Of a stretch of DNA of 6,214 nt, positions 1 to 4,824 are shown in pieces (within the stretch, counting starts at the first letter, position 1; each line of letters opens with the position of its first letter). The position numbers and the translations under genes are program-made. The notes beneath the pieces were generated by a model. It had not been told where the DNA came from. It worked only from the letters and a program-made list of their open reading frames with translations, and did no database searches. Source of the DNA: Palsa-461 sp040414865. GTDB taxonomy: Bacteria; Actinomycetota; Acidimicrobiia; Acidimicrobiales; RAAP-2. The stretch lies in assembly GCA_040414865.1 (NCBI GenBank), contig JBEDUR010000206.1:1-6214 (forward strand), read 5' to 3'.

Positions 1-1
1 C

Positions 2-763
2 TGGCAGCACGCCGACCTGGCCAGCCTGCGCCAGGTGGTAACCGGCTCCACGGTGGTGCCGGCCACCGCGATCGAGGCCTGGCAACGCAAAGGGGTGGCC
101 GTCAACCAGATATACGGCGCCACCGAGACCTGCGTCATCATGACCTGCAGCCCGCCCGGCGCACCACCAGAGGCAGCGTTCACGGCCGGCAAGCCGGCAC
201 TCCACCACCAAATCCGCGTCACCGACCCCGATGGCCACGACGTCAGCGCGGGCGAGCGCGGGGAAATCTGGATCAGCGGCCCGAGCGTGACCAGCCAATA
301 CTGGAACAACCCGCAGGCCACGCGGGCGGCATTCCGCCACGGATGGTTCCGCACCCGTGACATCGGCCGCCTCGACCCCGACGGCTACCTCCATGTCGCC
401 GGCCGCGCCGACGACGTCATCATCGTCGGCAGTTCCAACGTCGACCCCAGTGACCTGGAAGCCGTACTCGACGATTGCCCCGACATCACCGAGGCCGCCG
501 TGACCGGCGCACCCGATGATGAGCTCGGCCAGGTCCCGGCCGCCTGCGTCGTGCTAGCCCCTGGCCACTCCCTTACCTGCGAGCAGGTTACCGGGCTCTT
601 CCACGACCGGCTCGCCGCCTACAAGCACCCCCGCCACGTGGTCTTCCTCGACGCCCTGCCCCGCACCACCACCGGCAAGATTGACCGCGGCCAGCTGCGT
701 GCTCTCACCGCCCGCCACGTCGCACCGGTTCCCAGAGCACGTGAAACCCGGCGGTGCCGGTAA
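2..763 (+). CDS. AMP-forming acyl-CoA synthetase/ligase, C-terminal part (5' truncated by window edge)
   Basis: The frame is open from base 2 to the TAA at 761-763 and gives 253 residues of an adenylate-forming (ANL superfamily) enzyme. Such enzymes activate a carboxylic acid with ATP to an acyl-AMP and usually pass it to CoA. Counting from the fragment's first residue, the signatures appear in order: the YGATE nucleotide-binding motif at 38-42, a WFRTRDIG segment at 115-122, the hinge GRADDVI at 134-140, GSSNVDPSDLE at 143-153, and the C-terminal PRTTTGKIDR with the catalytic lysine at 226. The N-terminal P-loop region lies outside the window. The usual TGD is TRD here (Arg119), and the usual GGxNVxPxE is GSSNVDPSD, so this member is somewhat divergent. 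The acid substrate cannot be read from this part: fatty acyl, aryl or a biosynthetic starter are all possible. The GTG at 35 is internal to the gene, not a true start. Base composition is clearly GC-richer than in the following genes. Confidence 0.9.
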   Translation, partial: WQHADLASLRQVVTGSTVVPATAIEAWQRKGVAVNQIYGATETCVIMTCSPPGAPPEAAFTAGKPALHHQIRVTDPDGHDVSAGERGEIWISGPSVTSQYWNNPQATRAAFRHGWFRTRDIGRLDPDGYLHVAGRADDVIIVGSSNVDPSDLEAVLDDCPDITEAAVTGAPDDELGQVPAACVVLAPGHSLTCEQVTGLFHDRLAAYKHPRHVVFLDALPRTTTGKIDRGQLRALTARHVAPVPRARETRRCR

Positions 764-842
764 CAGGACTGCGGCCGCTACACCGTGGGTGGTTTGCGGC
801 TGTATCCCCGGGCGCCGGCGATGCGGAGCCGGCGGTGCCGGT
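748..842 (+). repeat. 14-bp perfect direct repeat flanking the intergenic spacer
   Basis: CCGGCGGTGCCGGT occurs at 748-761, over the last codons and stop of the ligase, and again at 829-842, starts 81 bases apart. The second copy overlaps the right arm of the hairpin at 813-834. No mobile-element gene lies between the copies. It may be a footprint of a small duplication or chance in GC-rich sequence. Confidence 0.5.
813..834 (+). terminator. GC-rich stem-loop, possible terminator of the ligase gene
   Basis: CGCCGGC (813-819) pairs perfectly with GCCGGCG (828-834) around the eight-base loop GATGCGGA. The stem begins 50 bases after the ligase stop and ends 34 bases before the next start. No run of T follows, so this is a hairpin that could end or pause transcription but not a canonical intrinsic terminator. 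Confidence 0.35.
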
Positions 843-868
843 TCACTGCCCAGGAATAGCCTCGCGCC

Positions 869-1771
869 GTGGACGATCAAGAAACCCCGGTCACGAACGA
901 TGGAGAAGCCCCCGTCACCAACGAAGCTGCGCCTCCTACCGCAAAGCGGCGTGGCCGGGCCGCGGAGTGGTGGCACGACCACTACGAAGGATCCGTTGTA
1001 CAGGACTTATTCAAGGGTCTCGGCAATGTGGAGTTCGGAAACTGGATCATCCTCTTTGGTGCTTCGTTCCTGCTCTCGGTCCTCCCGCTGATTCTCCTCC
1101 TGAGCGCATTCGCCAATAGCCGGGTTGACGACAACATCGACGCGCGTTTGGGCTTGAATCACACCAGCAGCCACGTCGTCGACGCCCTCTTCAAGGCATC
1201 GCACGCGGGCTTTGGTTTCGGCGTCGTCCTTGCCGTGATCTTCTCTCTCGCTGGAACGATCGCCCTGGCGCGCTCGATCCAGAAGCTCTACCAACAGATC
1301 TTCGGTCACCCTGATGTCCGGGGATGGCCGAATGTGCTTCGGTGCTTTGGCTGGGCCGTGGCTGCTGCGCTTGAGGTCTACGTCGATGCCCTGGCCAGCA
1401 GGCCTCTTGGGAATCTCCCAGCCGGCCGTGTGTTGTTGGGCTTGGGCAACCTGGTCATCGCGACCGCGCTCTTCTGGTGGGGCCTCCACTGGCTGTTGCG
1501 GGGCAAGGAGTCATGGCGACGACTCTTTCCAGCCGGGCTGGCCACGGGGGTCTTTTGGGTCGGCCTCGGTGGTTTCGCGACTGTCTACTTCCCTTCAACC
1601 CTCACCTCCGACAGCCGCCTGTATGGAGCAATTGGAGTGGTCTTTGACCTCGTGACGTGGTTCGTCGCCATGGGTGCAGTCATCACCTTGGGTGCACTGG
1701 TCGGACACATCTATGTCGTCCGACGAGACTCTGCCCGCGAACGTGAAGCGAGCCACGCGCACGCAGACTGA
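869..1771 (+). CDS. YihY/BrkB-family integral membrane protein
   Basis: This 300-residue inner-membrane protein shows the layout of the YihY/virulence factor BrkB family: a cytoplasmic N-terminus, about six hydrophobic segments (roughly residues 57-82, 113-133, 157-174, 188-210, 218-240 and 252-283), and the late SRLYGAIGVVFDLVTWFVAMGAVITLGA stretch (249-276). The last contains the family's LYG..G.V..L..W pattern. Members have no settled biochemical activity; the old RNase BN label was a misassignment. The start is well constrained: an in-frame TAG lies at 857-859 and the GTG at 869 is the first start after it, with AGGAA at 852-856 as a weak Shine-Dalgarno. The N-terminus is soluble and holds two copies of ExPVTN (5-10 and 13-18), then a basic KRRGR patch. 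The C-terminal tail is charged and His-rich. One TTA leucine codon occurs (1007-1009). The gene runs in the same direction as the ligase and the following membrane gene, but gaps on both sides do not prove an operon. Confidence 0.87.
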   Translation: MDDQETPVTNDGEAPVTNEAAPPTAKRRGRAAEWWHDHYEGSVVQDLFKGLGNVEFGNWIILFGASFLLSVLPLILLLSAFANSRVDDNIDARLGLNHTSSHVVDALFKASHAGFGFGVVLAVIFSLAGTIALARSIQKLYQQIFGHPDVRGWPNVLRCFGWAVAAALEVYVDALASRPLGNLPAGRVLLGLGNLVIATALFWWGLHWLLRGKESWRRLFPAGLATGVFWVGLGGFATVYFPSTLTSDSRLYGAIGVVFDLVTWFVAMGAVITLGALVGHIYVVRRDSAREREASHAHAD

Positions 1772-1793
1772 CCGCTCAGAATCGCCAAAACCC

Positions 1794-1811
1794 GCCCGTG
1801 AAGACGTGGGC
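1794..1811 (+). terminator. Weak stem-loop after the YihY-family gene
   Basis: GCCCGTG (1794-1800) can pair with CGTGGGC (1805-1811) around AAGA, with two G-U wobbles, 22 bases after the stop codon. There is no T-run, so a terminator role is only possible. Confidence 0.22.
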
Positions 1812-1865
1812 ACCGAAGCGGACTGTCACCCAACCTCTGGCGCACCCTGACGTAGCCTTGGCCTC

Positions 1866-2009
1866 GTGGGAGGAGTCACCGATGAAGAGACCGAGGCCTT
1901 CGCCCAGGTCATGCGGCGGAGATGGGGCGGCTTCAGTCCCTTGGAGGTGGAGCCGGTCTGGGGCCGTCGTCGCGCGATCTTGCGGTTTGACGAGGTCGAT
2001 TCGAAGTGA
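1866..2009 (+). CDS. Small hypothetical protein (47 aa) translationally coupled to the downstream membrane protein
   Basis: The frame is open from 1851, after an in-frame TGA at 1848-1850, and runs to the TGA at 2007-2009. From the only upstream start, GTG 1866, it gives 47 residues with an acidic N-terminal helix-like part (TDEETEAFAQVM) and a basic, Trp-containing part (RRRWGGFSPLEVEPVWGRRR), ending FDEVDSK. About 37 of 47 codons end in G or C, which looks like coding, and the sequence reads more naturally than the competing frame from ATG 1882. Its stop overlaps the start of the next gene as GTGA (2006-2009), a typical coupling arrangement. The start is uncertain: a good GGGAGGAG lies at 1868-1875, just inside the frame, but no start codon sits at the right distance in this frame. 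The internal ATG at 1911 is an alternative. I recognise no family. It could be a small regulatory or partner protein of the membrane protein. Confidence 0.5.
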   Translation: MGGVTDEETEAFAQVMRRRWGGFSPLEVEPVWGRRRAILRFDEVDSK

Positions 2010-3613
2010 CGGAATCGAGCTCCGATCGTGATGCTTCGGGTCAAGAGCCTTCATCTGGGGCTCCGGACGAAGCTGGCCCCTCGCGTTCTGAGCGTGATGG
2101 AGAGACGTCTGTTCCGCCCGACGGACATCGCGAGGGGACCAGCCGCGAAGGCGAAGATGTCTCCGGCCAGGCAAACGCCGATCTTTCATCCGACCCTGAG
2201 GAGTTGGCGTCACGCCTGACGCGCGCCGAGGCGGAGCGCGACGCGGCCGTCAAGGCACTTGATAAACGCGAACGGAGGGCCAAGCGACTGGCCCGGGGGC
2301 GGCGAATCTTCGTGGGCTTCCTCGTGTTTGTCTTCGCTTTGTTGCTCCCGCTTACGTTCGTCATCATCTGGGCACACAACCTTGTGCTCAATGAGAACGG
2401 ATACGAGCGGACGATCGTGCCGATCGCGTCGCAGCCGGCTGTCACAGAAGCCGTTGGACGAACGGTCACCGACCAGCTCTACGCATCCCTCAATCCACGG
2501 CAGAAGATCGCGGAGGTACTGCCGCCAAGAGCGTCGTTTATCGCCGGACCGATAGCCAATGGAGCCAAGGGTTACATTCAGCAAGGTGTAACCAAGGTCG
2601 TGCAGTCCGACAAGTTCCAGGCCTTGTGGGTCGGGGCCAACAGGTTCGCCCACACGCAGCTCGTGCAGGTACTCGAGGGGAAGAGCACCAGCGTCAATAC
2701 AACGAACGGACAAGTCGTGCTCAACCTCGTCCCGCTTCTCAATGCCGCCTTGCAACAGATTCAAGGCTTCGCCTCTGGAGTGGTGGGCAAGCCGGTGCAC
2801 CTTCCCACGATTTCTCAAAACGAGATTCCCTCGAAGGCCTGCGAGAAGATCTCCACCGCGTTGCACCGACCCCTTCCTGCGACGTGTGGGCAGATTCCTT
2901 TGTTTCCGGCTGCCAAGCTGACGGCTGCGCAGCACCTCGTCCGAGCCTTCAACAGGGTGACGATCCTGCTCCTCGCCCTCACTCCGATCGTCGCGGCCCT
3001 CGCTCTTTGGTTATCGCGGAGGCGGCGTAGGACATTGCTTCAGTTGTCCGTCGGTGGATTCCTAGGCCTCGTCGTGATCAGGAGGGCGGTGATCTACCTC
3101 CAGAGCACCGTCGTCAACACGGGTAAGCCCGAGAACACGGCAGCCAGGCAAGCCATCACGACCCAGCTCTTCCACTACTTCTTCAGTGTCAGCAGATGGC
3201 TGCTGATCGGATTGATCATCGTTGTGGTGATCGCTCTGTTGACCGGTCCGTATCCTTGGGCGCGAACGCTGCGAAGGTGGGTCGTTGACGGCGGAAAGTG
3301 GGTAGTCGCCATCGGCCGTGCGACCGTAGACAGGACGCGTGACGACGCGACCGTTGATTGGTTCCGTTCGCACATCGATCTGTTCCGCATCGGTGGAGTC
3401 GTCCTTGCTGTCATCCTCCTCATCGTTCTGTCTGTTTCCTTCGTCGGGTTCCTCGTGATAGCCGTACTGCTCGCCGCGTATGAGTACTGGCTTTGGCACT
3501 TCAGAGAGTCTCATCCGACAGATGCTGAAACTGGCTCGGCAACTGAATCCGAGATGACCGAGAGGAACGAAGCGCCTTCCGCAGAGAAAGAACCCTCGGC
3601 GCCTGGCCACTAA
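2006..3613 (+). CDS. Large multi-pass membrane protein with coiled-coil N-terminus, function unknown
   Basis: This 535-residue protein begins with a hydrophilic, acidic, Ser/Pro-rich cytoplasmic stretch (1-60). A heptad-like charged segment follows (about 65-97, LASRLTRAEAERDAAV), then RRAKRLARGRR and a first membrane segment (101-124). A long loop of about 190 residues, probably extracytoplasmic, starts with NENGYERTIVPIASQPAVTEAV and includes WVGANRFAH (208-216), an NGQVVLNLVPLL stretch (234-245) and two cysteines (279 and 294) that could form a disulfide. Further hydrophobic segments lie at about 316-336, 344-365, 396-414 and 461-495, and the tail is Glu/Ser-rich and soluble. The arrangement matches actinobacterial proteins annotated only as integral membrane proteins; no catalytic motif is evident. 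The start is firm because an in-frame TGA lies at 1988-1990 and GTG 2006 follows it, with GAGG at 1992-1995. It overlaps the small upstream frame by four bases. One TTA codon occurs (3011-3013). A role in envelope organisation or sensing is conceivable but not shown. Confidence 0.85.
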   Translation: MTESSSDRDASGQEPSSGAPDEAGPSRSERDGETSVPPDGHREGTSREGEDVSGQANADLSSDPEELASRLTRAEAERDAAVKALDKRERRAKRLARGRRIFVGFLVFVFALLLPLTFVIIWAHNLVLNENGYERTIVPIASQPAVTEAVGRTVTDQLYASLNPRQKIAEVLPPRASFIAGPIANGAKGYIQQGVTKVVQSDKFQALWVGANRFAHTQLVQVLEGKSTSVNTTNGQVVLNLVPLLNAALQQIQGFASGVVGKPVHLPTISQNEIPSKACEKISTALHRPLPATCGQIPLFPAAKLTAAQHLVRAFNRVTILLLALTPIVAALALWLSRRRRRTLLQLSVGGFLGLVVIRRAVIYLQSTVVNTGKPENTAARQAITTQLFHYFFSVSRWLLIGLIIVVVIALLTGPYPWARTLRRWVVDGGKWVVAIGRATVDRTRDDATVDWFRSHIDLFRIGGVVLAVILLIVLSVSFVGFLVIAVLLAAYEYWLWHFRESHPTDAETGSATESEMTERNEAPSAEKEPSAPGH

Positions 3614-3640
3614 GACGGCACTCCGCAAGGCGTGCTCGTC
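3614..3640 (+). terminator. Stem-loop with GCAA tetraloop directly after the membrane-protein stop
   Basis: Starting at the base after the TAA, GACG-GCAC-T-CC (3614-3624) can pair with GG-C-GTGC-T-CGTC (3629-3640) around a GCAA loop of the stable GNRA type. This gives ten pairs with one mismatch and one bulged T. No T-run follows. Position and stability make it a plausible transcription end for the 1866-3613 unit. Confidence 0.42.
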
Positions 3641-3798
3641 CATGATTGCCGACGAGGAATTTCGAACACAAAAGGCGCAGGTTCCGGCGTGGCGGGTCTC
3701 CGCTGCAATGCGTTGCCTTGTGCTGATGGCGAAGACTGCCCACAGGAGCGCACGACGACGATGAACAGCTTGGAGCCTTGATAGCCGCCGCAACGTCA
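3641..3798. other. Intergenic stretch with no supported gene
   Basis: I see no convincing gene here on either strand. A plus-strand frame of 40 codons (3642-3764) lacks a Shine-Dalgarno. The minus-strand frames resemble no family and may be decayed remainder of the methyltransferase whose beginning is at 3820-3909. Confidence 0.4.
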
Positions 3799-3815
3799 CC
3801 CGGCATCCCGCCGGG
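3799..3815. other. Perfect 6-bp hairpin in the convergent gap
   Basis: CCCGGC (3799-3804) and GCCGGG (3810-3815) form a perfect stem with a five-base loop on either strand. It lies just downstream of the stop of the minus-strand methyltransferase remnant and between convergent units. It may help end transcription from either side, but there is no T-run. Confidence 0.3.
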
Positions 3816-3819
3816 GCCA

Positions 3820-3909
3820 TCAGGTAGCCAGGCCCATCGTGTGGAAATCCTCGAGAAGTGCGAGGTCGCCGGGCTGGATGTGATCGAGGTCGAGGCCGGC
3901 GTTGACCAT
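3820..3909 (-). pseudogene. Truncated N-terminus of a class I SAM-dependent methyltransferase (remnant)
   Basis: On the minus strand an ATG at 3909-3907 follows an excellent Shine-Dalgarno (GAGGAGG, six bases plus ACC before the start) and encodes 29 residues ending at a TGA (3822-3820). The text includes LDHIQPGDLALLEDFHTMG. From memory this resembles the N-terminal helices of actinobacterial class I methyltransferases, which often read like DLA.LDEFHxxGRxAT before the SAM-binding VLDVGxGxGG motif. Here the reading breaks at GLAT-stop and no SAM motif appears in any minus frame over the next roughly 200 bases, so the catalytic domain is missing. It starts 51 bases after the HxlR stop on the same strand, as a downstream operon gene would. 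The family call rests on a short match and is tentative. A genuine 29-residue peptide is the alternative. Confidence 0.42.
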
Positions 3910-3960
3910 GGTCCTCCTCGATGTGGTGCCTAGAAGGCTGTTGTGTGCGGCGACCGAGAC

Positions 3961-4623
3961 TCATCTCCGGCTTCGACGGGGGCGAGAGGGTTCTTGACTC
4001 GGTGGGTCGAGCCAGTCACCTCGACGGAGTTGTTCGACCAACCCGAAATCGCCAAGGATGCTCACCCCTTGTGTGCTGGCAACCTCTGGGTCGAGGGCAC
4101 CGGAGAAGAGCCCGACGATGAGCTCGGGCGAACCTGAGACGACGACGTCGGGCGACGAGGCAGGGCCGCCGCGAATTTCGACGCGCCCAGCAGCAGACTC
4201 GACGGTCAGCACCTCGCCTGCCGTCCGAAGTTCGATCTCGATGTCGGGCCGTTCGGGGTCCGTCCCTGCGAACATCAGCTCGAGAGGCAGCTCGAGCCAC
4301 CGAGCTCGAAATGCATCGGTGCCCTGGCCGACGAGCATCAAGGGGGCCGCCCATCGGACCAGCTCGTGGACGGGTGTCGCCAGGCCTCGGCCCCACTCGG
4401 TGAGCTCGTAACGGCCGTCTGCGTCGCGATGGATGACGTCTGCGCCTTCGAGTTGGCGGAGGCGCTCGGCGAGAAGGTTCGTGGCAATGCCGGTCAAGCC
4501 GTCTTGGAGCTCGCTGTAGCGGGAGGAGCGGACCAGCAACTCCCGCACGATGAGGAGACTCCAGCGATCGCCGATGACGTCAAGCGCCTTGGCAAGGGCG
4601 CAGTACTGGCTGTAGGAGCGCAT
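3961..4623 (-). CDS. HxlR-family winged-helix regulator with C-terminal SCP2-like domain
   Basis: This 220-residue protein has an HxlR-type winged helix at residues 5-95. It opens YSQYCALAKALDVIGDRWSL, followed by LIVRELL, SRYSELQDGLTGIATNLLAERLRQLE as the recognition region, and a wing ending in DGRYELTEWGRGL. Family members bind DNA as dimers. Cys8 sits at the conserved N-terminal cysteine of the family, which in YodB and HypR of Bacillus senses electrophiles or oxidants. Residues about 100-205 form a second domain (LELPLELMFAG, EIELRTAGEVLTVESAAGRVEIRGG, PDVVVSGSPELIVGLFSGAL), consistent with the SCP2-like sterol-carrier fold that binds hydrophobic ligands in many actinobacterial HxlR proteins. 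The tail is Arg/Pro-rich. The ATG has AAGG (4639-4636) upstream. The gene is divergent from an MFS exporter and shares a palindrome-bearing promoter region with it, so self-repression and control of the exporter are likely. The ligand is unknown. Confidence 0.9.
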   Translation of the reverse strand: MRSYSQYCALAKALDVIGDRWSLLIVRELLVRSSRYSELQDGLTGIATNLLAERLRQLEGADVIHRDADGRYELTEWGRGLATPVHELVRWAAPLMLVGQGTDAFRARWLELPLELMFAGTDPERPDIEIELRTAGEVLTVESAAGRVEIRGGPASSPDVVVSGSPELIVGLFSGALDPEVASTQGVSILGDFGLVEQLRRGDWLDPPSQEPSRPRRSRR

Positions 4624-4644
4624 GAGCTCAGCTTACCTTGAAAC

Positions 4645-4673
4645 AATCTAGTGTCAACACTTGACTTATTCAA
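4645..4673 (-). promoter_or_regulatory. Predicted promoter of the HxlR regulator
   Basis: On the minus strand a -35 TTGAAT (4673-4668) is separated by 17 bases from a -10 TAGATT (4650-4645). Transcription would begin near 4638, about 15 bases before the ATG. The -35 and most of the spacer lie inside the left arm of the palindrome at 4660-4693. A better -35 (TTGACA, 4657-4652) has no fitting -10. Confidence 0.5.
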
Positions 4674-4693
4674 GTTAACTTGATAAAGTCAAG
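4660..4693. promoter_or_regulatory. 34-bp palindromic operator between divergent HxlR and MFS genes
   Basis: The arms CTTGACTTATTCAAGTT (4660-4676) and AACTTGATAAAGTCAAG (4677-4693) are inverted copies matching at 15 of 17 positions, with no spacer. The central TCAAGTTAACTTGA (4670-4683) is perfect. A further inverted pair, GTCAA-CAC-TTGAC (4653-4665), shares the left outer half-site. TTGA/TCAA half-sites therefore begin at 4654, 4661, 4670, 4680 and 4689. Two-fold symmetry fits a dimeric winged-helix regulator such as the adjacent HxlR protein, and the long palindrome with inner and outer pairs could hold two dimers. It is AT-rich in an otherwise GC-rich window. Confidence 0.75.
4661..4689 (+). 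promoter_or_regulatory. Predicted promoter of the MFS exporter
   Basis: A -35 TTGACT (4661-4666) is followed by exactly 17 bases and a -10 TAAAGT (4684-4689), matching five of six and four of six sigma-70-type positions. Start would be near 4696, giving a leader of about 125 bases. The whole promoter lies within the 34-bp palindrome, so bound repressor would exclude RNA polymerase. Confidence 0.6.
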
Positions 4694-4708
4694 CCAGTGA
4701 CCGGATCT

Positions 4709-4740
4709 CACGAGGGGGGCTGATGCATCCAGACCTCGTG
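4709..4740 (+). promoter_or_regulatory. Leader hairpin overlapping the leader-frame ribosome binding site
   Basis: CACGAGG (4709-4715) pairs perfectly with CCTCGTG (4734-4740) around an 18-base loop that itself contains the palindrome GATGCATC (4722-4729). The left arm takes the start of the purine-rich AGGGGGG (4713-4719) and the loop holds the ATG at 4723, so folding could reduce initiation there. No T-run follows the stem. Confidence 0.35.
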
Positions 4741-4824
4741 CGGAGCCCGCCAATGAGCACGCCAATCGCGACGTCGGCAACCGTGCCCAAGTCCCGCGAC
4801 CAGATGGAAAGGAACCTGCCATGA
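4723..4824 (+). CDS. Candidate 33-aa leader peptide coupled to the MFS exporter
   Basis: ATG 4723 is preceded by AGGGGGG (4713-4719). The frame runs 33 codons, beginning MHPDLVRSPPMSTP and ending MERNLP, to a TGA at 4822-4824. That stop overlaps the exporter start as ATGA (4821-4824), the classic coupling geometry. About 26 of 33 codons end in G or C. The peptide has no hydrophobic segment and no run of one amino acid that would suggest classical attenuation; it is Pro/Ser/Thr-rich with a charged C-terminal third. It would be the first frame on the predicted exporter transcript. Its role may be simply to deliver ribosomes to the exporter start. Chance is the main alternative, since GC-rich DNA keeps short frames open easily. 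Confidence 0.38.
   Translation: MHPDLVRSPPMSTPIATSATVPKSRDQMERNLP
4808..4813 (+). promoter_or_regulatory. Ribosome binding site of the MFS exporter
   Basis: AAAGGA lies seven bases before ATG 4821 and supports that start over neighbouring in-frame candidates. Confidence 0.6.

Noticed and set aside
1798..2031. 77-codon plus-strand frame (also readable from ATG 1882 after GGAGGAG)
   Set aside because: The product is an Arg/Ser/Pro-rich out-of-frame text. The frame ending at 2009 has better codon bias and ends exactly at the next start. The ATG at 1882 does have a good Shine-Dalgarno, so this is not fully excluded.
1007..3013. TTA leucine codons in the YihY, membrane-protein and (at 5049) MFS genes as bldA-type control
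   Set aside because: They are rare in high-GC actinobacteria but the genus is unknown, and one codon per gene at this moderate GC level is not evidence of such control.
3642..3764. 40-codon plus-strand frame in the gap
   Set aside because: No Shine-Dalgarno precedes the ATG, the product resembles nothing, and it lies right after a likely terminator.
3062..3964. 300-codon minus-strand open frame across the membrane-protein 3' end and the gap
   Set aside because: Mostly antisense to the 535-residue protein, low-complexity Arg/His-rich text, and it runs in a different frame from the methyltransferase remnant with its strong ribosome binding site.
4270..4312. Clustered GAGCTCGA/CAGCTCGAG repeats inside the HxlR gene
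   Set aside because: They follow from the repeated Leu-Glu text (WLELPLEL) of the protein and codon bias, with no separate structure.
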